A model generated the notes under the pieces. It saw only the letters and a list, made by a program, of their open reading frames with translations. It made no database searches and had not been told where the DNA came from. From contig CAXAAR010000009.1 of assembly GCA_963966765.1 (NCBI GenBank), forward strand, positions 1 to 41,403: DNA of 41,403 bases, written 5' to 3'. Shown here one piece after another: positions 24,230 through 31,467 of the stretch. The position numbers and the translations under genes are program-made. The stretch comes from Aequoribacter sp003520285. GTDB lineage: Bacteria > Pseudomonadota > Gammaproteobacteria > Pseudomonadales > Halieaceae. Position 1 is the stretch's first letter. Each line of letters opens with the position of its first letter.

Positions 24230-24536
24230 GACCTCCTCCTAGACAGTCAGGTGAGTCAGGTGTCGACTCGTGCATAGCCTGCCATTCATCAGGTGTATGC
24301 AGATGGAGTGCGAGAGCATGTATCGGACCTGCCACTAGATCGTCTAACAATTGATACAAGGCCTGATGTCGTTTGACTCTGGATACGCCTTCAAACTGCG
24401 CGCTCACAAGCGTCACCTTAAAATGGGTTTGCGAATCGATCGGCACATTGTGACGATGGCTCTCGTTCTCGATAACGAGCCAATCGCCGGGATAGCGCGC
24501 CGCAATTCTGTCATGCAATTCGTGGGTTACAGGCAT
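24222..24536 (-). CDS. BolA family protein
   Basis: A BolA/IbaG-type protein of about 104 residues. BolA proteins pair with monothiol glutaredoxins in iron trafficking or act as transcription regulators. The fold signature is visible: ESHRHNVP early, FKVTLVSAQFEGVSRVKRHQ in the middle (VSAQFEGVSRVKRHQALY) and IHALALHLHTPDEW near the end, followed by a longer Ser/Gly tail. The ATG at 24536 is chosen over in-frame TTG/GTG at 24548/24545. A candidate -10 (TATACT, 24557-24562) lies just upstream. It overlaps trhO, so the two are probably co-translated. Confidence 0.88.
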   Translation of the reverse strand: MPVTHELHDRIAARYPGDWLVIENESHRHNVPIDSQTHFKVTLVSAQFEGVSRVKRHQALYQLLDDLVAGPIHALALHLHTPDEWQAMHESTPDSPDCLGGGRG

Positions 24537-24556
24537 ACTTCGCACCAAAAAAACGC

Positions 24557-24585
24557 AGTATACCGCATCTATTTCAGAGTTTCTC
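24557..24585 (-). promoter_or_regulatory. Candidate promoter of bolA-trhO
   Basis: On the minus strand TATACT (24557-24562) is five of six to the -10 consensus, with GAGAAA (24580-24585, three of six to the -35) 17 bases upstream. The start site would fall near 24550, leaving a very short leader before the BolA ATG. The -10 is good, the -35 weak. Confidence 0.4.
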
Positions 24586-24678
24586 GCTGCCGTGAGGCAA
24601 GGCCGAGTTGAGTCACCCGACCCGTGCCGCAGAGTGAACAGTCTATGGTTTGATAAATAGCACCGAGCGATAGATCGG

Positions 24679-26088
24679 TTAAGCCGAAGTTTGTAAGGGG
24701 AGCTTAATTTCTACTCGAAGCCCCGGGTGATTATCATGCAGCGTAACAACACCGCGGTGATAATGAACGATGGCTCTGACTAAAGACAATCCCAATCCAT
24801 GTCCAACCGCGCGATCATCGGGTGCCTGGCAGCGGTAAAAGGGTTCAAAAACTGCCCTTTTCTCGTCGTCGGGGATACCTCTACCGGTATCACTGATTGA
24901 TACGCACACATGCCTTGGATCGACGAGGTATGACGCAACCGTCACACAACCCTGTGCAGGCGTATACTTGATGGCATTGTCTAATAAATTAGCAAACAAC
25001 TGCGCCAACAACTGTGCCTCGCCTGTCAATGGTGGGACTCTTGCTAGTCTGCAAACACAGGTAATTTGCTTGGTCTGCGCTACCGGCTCGTAAAGCTCGA
25101 TAACATCTTGCAAAACAGTGGTGAGTGACACGGAAGCACCATGCAGTCTGATCGGGGTGCCAGCTTCAAGGACAGAGATTCTGAGTAAGGCATTGAACGA
25201 GCCTAACAAGTGATCGCAGTCACCCAGTAACTGGTCAGCTTCTCCTGCTAACTCGCGCGGCACCTTTAATCGCAATCGGCTGATTCTGCTGCGCATGCGG
25301 GTCAGAGGCGTCCGGAGATCATGGGCGATATTGTCTGCGACTCGTCGCATGGCGACCCGCCGAGTCGACACATTGCGCAGCAGTGCGTTCCCAATCGTGG
25401 CAACCTCTGTCAGAAAAGGCATGGTCGAACGAGTTGACAGCATTTCAGACGTGTCAGTCTTCATTATTCGCTCAAGGTCTACACTGAGAGCGTACATCCC
25501 TGCTAAAGCGCGATGAGTCGCGATCGCGGTCGTGATAAGTGCACCGATCCAGAAACAGAGAATCATCAAAGCAACATTGACTACCAAACGAACCAATTGC
25601 TGAAACTCGGTCGTGTAGGGTCGGCCTATGGTGAGCGACAGTGAGGGAGAAATCTCGCGAGCGCTTAGGAATAGACGTGTCTGTTGAAGATCGGTGGGGT
25701 GATCAAATAGTGCCCCCAGAAAGTTCAGAAATCCACCCATCGAATCTTCACTTGCGTAGTATTTACCTCTAAAGATGGGGCTAGAAACTTGCGATTCTAG
25801 ATAATATAAATGGCTCGCCGAGTGGTTATTGTAACTTTGATGTCGGATCACCTCAGTCAGGGCGTCAATCCCCTCAGATTGGCAGAGTGTTGTCAGGAAA
25901 TCGAGTCGCCCCGAGACATCGCGATTGAGCTGATCAAACAGCTTAAAACTCGTATGTAGCGTGAAAATTATCAACAGCGCCAAGGCCAGCAGCATGAGCC
26001 ACAGGTTGAATCGAGACATCACATGAAATCCGATACTGCGGATCAGTGGTTGCACAGAACTGAGTTTAGAAACCAAATCGATACCCAA
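24679..26088 (-). CDS. Two-component sensor histidine kinase
   Basis: Inner-membrane sensor kinase of the EnvZ/QseC-like class. Up to 469 residues: first membrane helix at about 28-46, a periplasmic domain of about 120 residues, second helix at about 165-190, HAMP-like linker, dimerisation/phosphoacceptor segment AHDLRTPLTRMR with His256, and the ATPase domain with N-box NLLDNAIKYTP, DTGRGIP and GLGLSLVRAIV. The TTG at 26088 overlaps the regulator gene by 23 bases; GTG at 26055 or ATG at 26019 are alternative starts that keep the first helix. The ligand is not predictable from the sequence. Confidence 0.92.
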   Translation of the reverse strand: MGIDLVSKLSSVQPLIRSIGFHVMSRFNLWLMLLALALLIIFTLHTSFKLFDQLNRDVSGRLDFLTTLCQSEGIDALTEVIRHQSYNNHSASHLYYLESQVSSPIFRGKYYASEDSMGGFLNFLGALFDHPTDLQQTRLFLSAREISPSLSLTIGRPYTTEFQQLVRLVVNVALMILCFWIGALITTAIATHRALAGMYALSVDLERIMKTDTSEMLSTRSTMPFLTEVATIGNALLRNVSTRRVAMRRVADNIAHDLRTPLTRMRSRISRLRLKVPRELAGEADQLLGDCDHLLGSFNALLRISVLEAGTPIRLHGASVSLTTVLQDVIELYEPVAQTKQITCVCRLARVPPLTGEAQLLAQLFANLLDNAIKYTPAQGCVTVASYLVDPRHVCVSISDTGRGIPDDEKRAVFEPFYRCQAPDDRAVGHGLGLSLVRAIVHYHRGVVTLHDNHPGLRVEIKLPLQTSA

Positions 26089-26743
26089 CCCCTCGCACGG
26101 TATGAACTAAGGGTATATCAAAATCTTTATCTATTTTCTGCCGCAGGCGAGAAATATGCACATCGATGACATTCGTTTGGGGATCAAAATGATAGCCCCA
26201 GACGGATTCCAAGAGCATAGACCGAGTCACTATCTGCTCTGAATTCGACATCAAGTATTCGAGTAGGCGATACTCCCTTGGCTGAAGCGATACGTCACGA
26301 TTCCCGCGAGTCACTTTGTGAGACATCAGATCAATCACAACATCTGCAAATTCGAGTGTCGTTTTATACTCCGACCGATTCACGCCTGCCCGTCGGAAAA
26401 TTGCCTCAAGTCGCGCAGTAAGCTCATCAGAGGCGAAGGGTTTTACCAGGTAATCATCAGCGCCAATCTGAAGTCCCTTCACTCGGTCATCGACCTCACT
26501 AAGCGCGCTTAGTATCAGCACTGGCGTAGAGTCGCCACGCGCTCTGAGTGCCTCGATGACGCTGAGTCCATCAATCTTGGGTAACATTCGATCGACAATT
26601 AGAACATCCCAGCACTGAGTTGCGGCTGCTACTAACCCCTCTGAACCGTCGCTTGAAATATCACACTCGTGCCCTGCTCGGATGAGCTCTTCGGCAACGA
26701 ACTGAGCTACCGCTACATCGTCTTCAATCAACAAAACTTTCAC
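26066..26743 (-). CDS. OmpR-family response regulator
   Basis: Partner of the adjacent kinase. The 225-residue protein has a receiver domain with acidic pocket Asp8-Asp9, phosphoacceptor Asp51 (LIVDRMLPKIDG), Ser79 and Lys101 (VKPFA). A C-terminal winged helix follows (about 130-222: LQPREYRLLEYLMSN, WGYHFDPQTNVIDVHISRLRQKI in part, and VRGVGYRFGF). It resembles copper/cationic-peptide-type regulators (CusR/QseB class) in general layout, but the target is unknown. It is divergent from the RDD gene across a 76-base gap. Confidence 0.93.
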   Translation of the reverse strand: MKVLLIEDDVAVAQFVAEELIRAGHECDISSDGSEGLVAAATQCWDVLIVDRMLPKIDGLSVIEALRARGDSTPVLILSALSEVDDRVKGLQIGADDYLVKPFASDELTARLEAIFRRAGVNRSEYKTTLEFADVVIDLMSHKVTRGNRDVSLQPREYRLLEYLMSNSEQIVTRSMLLESVWGYHFDPQTNVIDVHISRLRQKIDKDFDIPLVHTVRGVGYRFGF

Positions 26744-26761
26744 TAGTCGACGACTCCTAAC

Positions 26762-26770
26762 TGTTATAAT
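26762..26770 (+). promoter_or_regulatory. Extended -10 promoter of the RDD gene
   Basis: TGTTATAAT: a perfect TATAAT at 26765-26770 preceded by TG in extended -10 position. No good -35 is visible 17 bases upstream, which such promoters tolerate. Start near 26777, leader about 43 bases; AAGGAAA precedes the ATG. Confidence 0.6.
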
Positions 26771-26819
26771 ACGGCTGCGCTGCGCTAACCCGCTCTAGCA
26801 TACAAGGAAACTTATATTC

Positions 26820-27263
26820 ATGTCTGCTCAAAATTCACCGCCCGTATGGCGTCATATGCTGGCCCTGCTTTACGATACTTTTTTAATCATTCCGCTGATC
26901 ATGGCCGCCAACGCCCTATTGATGGCAATCTACGTTAATCTGTTTATGAATTTTGACACTACCCACGAGATCCTTCTGCCCGCAGGCGCCGTTCAGGTTG
27001 TGGTCATCCTATGTATCGCGCTGTTTTACTGGATTTTCTGGAGACGTGGTGGACAAACGCTGGGAATGCAGGCATGGCGAATCAAACTCGTCAACAATGA
27101 GGGAGGTCAACTTACGACGCCGCAGATCGCACTGCGACTGGTGGGGGCTTTACTGTCTGGCTTAATCTTGGGAATTCTTTGGAAGTATCTAGATCGCGAT
27201 GGCTACTATTGGCATGATCGCTTGTCTAAAACTCATCTGATACTGCTACCTGCGAAAGCGTAA
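26820..27263 (+). CDS. RDD family membrane protein
   Basis: A 147-residue protein of the RDD family. The N-terminus PPVWRHMLALLYDTFLIIPL carries the conserved Arg and Asp that name the family. Membrane segments lie at about 15-43, 58-78 and 103-125. GGQTLGMQAWRIKLVN is the typical central motif, and a late WHDRLSKTHLILLP ends it. Function is generally unknown; some homologues act in Na+/H+ transport. It stands alone, convergent with lptG (one base between the stops), and this position next to lptFG is common in related genomes. Confidence 0.88.
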   Translation: MSAQNSPPVWRHMLALLYDTFLIIPLIMAANALLMAIYVNLFMNFDTTHEILLPAGAVQVVVILCIALFYWIFWRRGGQTLGMQAWRIKLVNNEGGQLTTPQIALRLVGALLSGLILGILWKYLDRDGYYWHDRLSKTHLILLPAKA

Positions 27264-27264
27264 G

Positions 27265-28326
27265 TTAGCGAGACCGCCCCAGTAGTACCAGCCCCGCAAG
27301 CAGGCCGACTAGTAGTGGCATCGCGACTGCCGCCCACGGTTCAAAGCCATAGACCAGTGTAATCGAAGCCACCATATCTTGGCTGATTTTAAAGACCAAA
27401 CCCACCAGTGTCCCAATAAACACCCTAAGCCCCAGAGTGCCATCGCGAAGCGGGCCAAAGATAAAACCCATCGCTAGTAGTACCAGCACAATCATAGCCA
27501 CAGGCTGGGTCAGCTTCCGCCAAGCGGCCACCTCGAAGTCAGCATACTCGAGACCCTGCTGACGCAGGTGCTGGCTATAGGTCAACAGGCTGTTAATGCT
27601 CAAGCGGTCAGGGGGAATCGCTTCCATTGCCAGAAGGTCGGGCGTCAGATCAGTTTCCCACAGCAGGGTCGTATGCTCACTAGCAGCTGTGCCCCAGGAA
27701 TTGACTTGCGTGCGCTTCACCTGCTCTAAGAGCCAACCGCTACCCGTATACGATGCTCGACGAGCAACCATTGATTCTTGCAGTCGCCAAGTGGCGTCGA
27801 AGGTGAATAAGGTCACACCATAAATCACACCACCGGCTTGCACCGCATTAAAGTGAATAAAATGCTGTCCCTCTCGATTCCAAACGCCGGAACGCCCAAT
27901 CGATGCACCATTCTCGCTCGAGGCAAGTGCGCGTTCCGTCTCTGCGAAAAGCTCAGTTTTCGGGACCACCAGTTCGCCGACAATCAACATCACGCCAGCG
28001 AAGACTAAAACCGGTTTGATGACGCACACAAAAATATGTCGCTGAGATAATCCTGCGCCTCTGATCACGATTAATTCACTGCTAGACGCCAGTTGCCCAA
28101 GCGCCACCAGAACCCCAATTAGAACAGCTACTGGAGAGAGTTCGACCACTCTGCCTGGCAGCGATGCGGCGACATACAAGAGTGCTTTGCTTGCTGTGTA
28201 ATTGGCCTTAAGACTCTGAAATTCGTCGATCACTGCAGATAACGCATCGAGACCAACGAGTATCGACAAGACCACTAAGGTGGAACCTGCCACTTGCATC
28301 GCTACGTAACGATTTAATAGCCTCAT
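27265..28326 (-). CDS. lptG: LPS export permease LptG
   Basis: Inner-membrane subunit of the LptB2FG ABC transporter that extracts LPS from the inner membrane and drives it along the Lpt bridge. About 353 residues; starts MRLLNRYVAMQVAGST, with membrane helices near residues 12-35, 60-82 and 98-118, a periplasmic beta-jellyroll of ~150 residues, and three C-terminal helices. The ATG at 28326 overlaps the lptF TGA (ATGA), giving translational coupling. A longer TTG-started frame lies inside lptF and is not family-like. The ATPase LptB is not in the window. Confidence 0.93.
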   Translation of the reverse strand: MRLLNRYVAMQVAGSTLVVLSILVGLDALSAVIDEFQSLKANYTASKALLYVAASLPGRVVELSPVAVLIGVLVALGQLASSSELIVIRGAGLSQRHIFVCVIKPVLVFAGVMLIVGELVVPKTELFAETERALASSENGASIGRSGVWNREGQHFIHFNAVQAGGVIYGVTLFTFDATWRLQESMVARRASYTGSGWLLEQVKRTQVNSWGTAASEHTTLLWETDLTPDLLAMEAIPPDRLSINSLLTYSQHLRQQGLEYADFEVAAWRKLTQPVAMIVLVLLAMGFIFGPLRDGTLGLRVFIGTLVGLVFKISQDMVASITLVYGFEPWAAVAMPLLVGLLAGLVLLGRSR

Positions 28327-29426
28327 TGCTGCGCTGGTCTTATTCGTTGGATCGACCAAAGCGGCCAATAAATCAAGCCGACACTGACCAGCAGAACGCC
28401 GAGATGTAATGACCACAGGGCTAATGCAGACAAGTCTCCCGCTGCGACTTGCGTGCGCAAACTCGAGACACCCACCAAATAAACCAAATAAAAGATGACT
28501 GCCGGCAGCATCATGATGTAGCGACCACGGCGTTTGTCTGTGCGGGCCAGACCGAGTGCGAGTAAGGCTAAACTGATGGGCATCCAGACCAGGGAAAAAC
28601 GCCAATGCAGAGTGGCTCTGGTCGCTGGGGTATGCGCTTGGAATAGCTCTGATGATGGCATTGCATCCAGCAGCTTGTCTCCAAACTGCTGTTCTGAGAG
28701 TTCAGCGTCGGGAAGACGCTCGCCGAGAACGTCAAACTCAGTGACCCGATAATCGAGGTCGCCTGGCACACCGTGATAACGGCGGCCCATAGTGAGCTCT
28801 AGATAGCGAGCCCCTGTACTTGCATCTCGAACAATCTGACCGCTCTCGGCATAGGTGATAGTAATACCTTCGTTTTCAAAATCAGACGATCTTTGGGCCA
28901 AAAACAGACCCAGCAAGGTGCCCTGATCGTTATCGATGCTATTCGCGTACACCGTATCAAAACCACCGGCGCGGCGCTGAAAGCGGCCTGCGACGAATGC
29001 TGCCAACCCCTGTTCGTCGGTCGCATCCGCCATCAGTTGCAAAGCCTGATCACGCGACCACGGGGTAATTCCGAAGGCCAGTACAGCACTACACGCCGCA
29101 ATGACAAGGCCGCTCACGGAAACTGCCCTGGCAAGTTCGAGTGGCCCGAGTCCACTGCCACTCAGAATCACCATCTCGCTATCCATGTAGAGTCTGCCTA
29201 GGGCAAGCATCGCACCTATGAGAAACGCCATCGGTAATATCAGCTCTAGATAATTGGGTATCGACAATGTCAGAATAGACAACAGGAACCCGACCGCAAG
29301 ATCACCCTGGGCAACATCGCCGAGTAAACGCACAAACTGCCCGCTCACGACTATGAGTAAAATGACCACTGACACAGCGGCTGTGTGTTGCAGAATATCG
29401 CGGGTAAGGTACCGAAGTATTAGCAC
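28323..29426 (-). CDS. lptF: LPS export permease LptF
   Basis: Partner permease of LptG. The 367-residue protein begins MLILRYLTRDILQHT (initiator GTG at 29426) and has the same layout: three N-terminal helices with the coupling segment GALLALGRLYMDSEMV (GAMLALGRLYMDSEM in this protein), a periplasmic domain with RF/Y-rich strands, and three C-terminal helices. It diverges from pepA across 85 bases, the standard arrangement in gammaproteobacteria, and is the first gene of the lptFG pair. No clear promoter could be fixed in the gap. Confidence 0.94.
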   Translation of the reverse strand: MLILRYLTRDILQHTAAVSVVILLIVVSGQFVRLLGDVAQGDLAVGFLLSILTLSIPNYLELILPMAFLIGAMLALGRLYMDSEMVILSGSGLGPLELARAVSVSGLVIAACSAVLAFGITPWSRDQALQLMADATDEQGLAAFVAGRFQRRAGGFDTVYANSIDNDQGTLLGLFLAQRSSDFENEGITITYAESGQIVRDASTGARYLELTMGRRYHGVPGDLDYRVTEFDVLGERLPDAELSEQQFGDKLLDAMPSSELFQAHTPATRATLHWRFSLVWMPISLALLALGLARTDKRRGRYIMMLPAVIFYLVYLVGVSSLRTQVAAGDLSALALWSLHLGVLLVSVGLIYWPLWSIQRIRPAQQ

Positions 29427-29511
29427 GATCTTACAATGGCCCCTATACTGATGGCGGATTCAATACACCGTCATCTTACACTACGACGAAACGACTTAAG
29501 AGGAAATTTTC

Positions 29512-30996
29512 ATGGCTGAGCTCGTCTTTACCACTAAATCCGGATCGATAGCTGACCAAAAGACGCCCTGTCTCATCGTGCCAATAGGGCGCACCAAGAA
29601 GTTGCCGGCCAGACTTACTGAGTTAGACGAAGCCCTGTCACAGACCTTAACCAGAATCCTTAAGCAGAAAGATTTCTCCGGCAATAACAAAGAAGTCATG
29701 GTCCTATCTGGAAACGAGAGATTCCCCCGCATCATTTTATTAGGCCTAGGTGATACCGAGCGCAGCCCGCGCGATCTTCGCCAATGTTTAAGCACGCTCT
29801 GGGGCGCGCTGGCGAAACTCAGCTGCTCTCAAGCAACGATCGATCTCGCTGGGTTCGAAAATTCTGACTTCGGCGATATCGCCAGCATGGTGACAACCGA
29901 ATTGACCAAAGCACGCTATGTTTACCGAACAACGCTCAGCAAACCAAAGCCTGTCGCAAGCCTCAAGAAAATCACCTTACTGGTGCCGAGTAACAGCGCC
30001 CAAAAAGCGGCAAAAGCGGCAAGTCGTCGTGCGCTAGCCACCGCCCAAGGGGTTAATATGGCTCGCGAACTCGCCAATTTGCCGGGTAACATTTGCACCC
30101 CTTCTTACCTTGCCGAGCAAGCGCTTCAGCTCGCGCAGGAATACCCTAATTTGACCACAGAGGTACTCACCGAGAAGCAGATGTATAAGCTCGGTATGCA
30201 CTCCCTGTTGTCGGTGTCAGCAGGCTCGGCTGAGGAAGCAAAGCTAATTGTCATTCACTATCGGGGCACCTCCAGCGCCGCACAACCATACTGCCTTGTG
30301 GGTAAAGGTATCACCTTCGATACGGGTGGCATATCACTGAAGCCGGGCGCAAAAATGGATGAGATGAAATTTGATATGGGCGGCGCTGCGAGTGTTCTGG
30401 GTACGGTAAAAGCGATCGCCGAGCTCGGACTTGAGATCAACGTAGTCGCAATTGTGGCAGCTGCTGAAAACATGCCCAGTGGCACTGCCACAAAGCCGGG
30501 TGATGTGGTCACCAGCATGTCTGGACAAACCATAGAAATTTTGAACACCGATGCCGAAGGTCGGCTCGTACTCTGTGATGCGCTCACTTATGCGGAGCGA
30601 TTCTCGCCGCTTACGGTGGTTGATATTGCAACTCTCACGGGCGCATGCGTGGTAGCGCTTGGGCACCATGCGACAGGTTTATATGCCAATAATGATGCAC
30701 TCGCTAATGCACTTCTTGCCGCGGGTGAAAAGACGGGGGATCGAGCGTGGCGAATGCCGTTATGGGATGAGTACCAGTCGCAGCTCGATTCTCCTTATGC
30801 CGATATCGGAAACATTGGCGGCCCTGCTGCGGGCAGTGTGACTGCTGCTTGCTTCTTATCGCGGTTCACTAAAAAATATGCGTGGGCTCACCTAGATATC
30901 GCGGGCAGTGCCTGGAACTCAGCACCTAAGGGTGCCACGGGACGCCCCGTAGAACTGCTCACCGAGTATCTCGTCAACGCGTCTCTATCAGCCTAA
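29512..30996 (+). CDS. pepA: Leucyl aminopeptidase (PepA)
   Basis: M17 family dizinc aminopeptidase of the cytosol, which removes N-terminal residues and in some species also binds DNA. The 494-residue protein has the N-terminal macro-like domain (about 1-170) and the catalytic domain with GKGITFDTGGISLKPG (metal and Lys residues), EMKFDMGGAASVLG and the family signature NTDAEGRLVL. AGGAAA precedes the ATG. It is followed after three bases by holC and then valS, a widely conserved order. Confidence 0.96.
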   Translation: MAELVFTTKSGSIADQKTPCLIVPIGRTKKLPARLTELDEALSQTLTRILKQKDFSGNNKEVMVLSGNERFPRIILLGLGDTERSPRDLRQCLSTLWGALAKLSCSQATIDLAGFENSDFGDIASMVTTELTKARYVYRTTLSKPKPVASLKKITLLVPSNSAQKAAKAASRRALATAQGVNMARELANLPGNICTPSYLAEQALQLAQEYPNLTTEVLTEKQMYKLGMHSLLSVSAGSAEEAKLIVIHYRGTSSAAQPYCLVGKGITFDTGGISLKPGAKMDEMKFDMGGAASVLGTVKAIAELGLEINVVAIVAAAENMPSGTATKPGDVVTSMSGQTIEILNTDAEGRLVLCDALTYAERFSPLTVVDIATLTGACVVALGHHATGLYANNDALANALLAAGEKTGDRAWRMPLWDEYQSQLDSPYADIGNIGGPAAGSVTAACFLSRFTKKYAWAHLDIAGSAWNSAPKGATGRPVELLTEYLVNASLSA

Positions 30997-30999
30997 ACG

Positions 31000-31437
31000 A
31001 TGACCCGCGTCGGCTTCTATGTCGTGCAGAGCACCGACCAGAATGCCAGTAACCTGTTGGCCGCAATTCTTGCCGAGAAAGCGTTCAAGCAAGGCCACCG
31101 GGTGTTCGTGCTCGCACAAAATCAAGCGCATGCAGAAGCGCTTTACAACGAGTTGTGGTCATTTCGAGCGGACTGTTTCCTACCTGTAAGCCTCGAAGCA
31201 GATGAAGGTGCGACACAGATTTGTATCGGATGCGATGTCCCCGCGTCGCATTTTAACGACTGTTTAATTAATCTATCGTTAGCCACCGCGAACTTTGCTT
31301 CTCGCTTCCAGCGAGTCTGCGAAATTGTGACACAGCAAGACCAGCACCTCGAGGCCATGCGCGAGGCGTGGCGCTGGTATAAACACCGCGGATTCGCGCT
31401 AGAAAAACACGACGTCAGTCTGCCCAATCGCGTATAA
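31000..31437 (+). CDS. holC: DNA polymerase III chi subunit (HolC)
   Basis: Clamp-loader accessory subunit that links the polymerase III holoenzyme to single-stranded-DNA-binding protein. The 145-residue protein has the typical N-terminus (RVGFYVVQS, then LLAAILAEKAFKQGHRVFVLA) and the C-terminal MREAWRWYKHRGFALEKHD motif. It is sandwiched between pepA and valS. Its stop codon lies within a TATAAT that could serve valS. Confidence 0.92.
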   Translation: MTRVGFYVVQSTDQNASNLLAAILAEKAFKQGHRVFVLAQNQAHAEALYNELWSFRADCFLPVSLEADEGATQICIGCDVPASHFNDCLINLSLATANFASRFQRVCEIVTQQDQHLEAMREAWRWYKHRGFALEKHDVSLPNRV

Positions 31438-31438
31438 T
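31433..31438 (+). promoter_or_regulatory. Possible valS promoter -10 element
   Basis: A perfect TATAAT overlapping the holC stop, 30 bases before the valS ATG. No convincing -35 was seen at 16-18 bases upstream, so strength is uncertain; valS can also be reached by read-through from pepA-holC. Confidence 0.35.
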
Positions 31439-31467
31439 CATCGGCTTTTTTAGCAAGGCGCTCGAGC

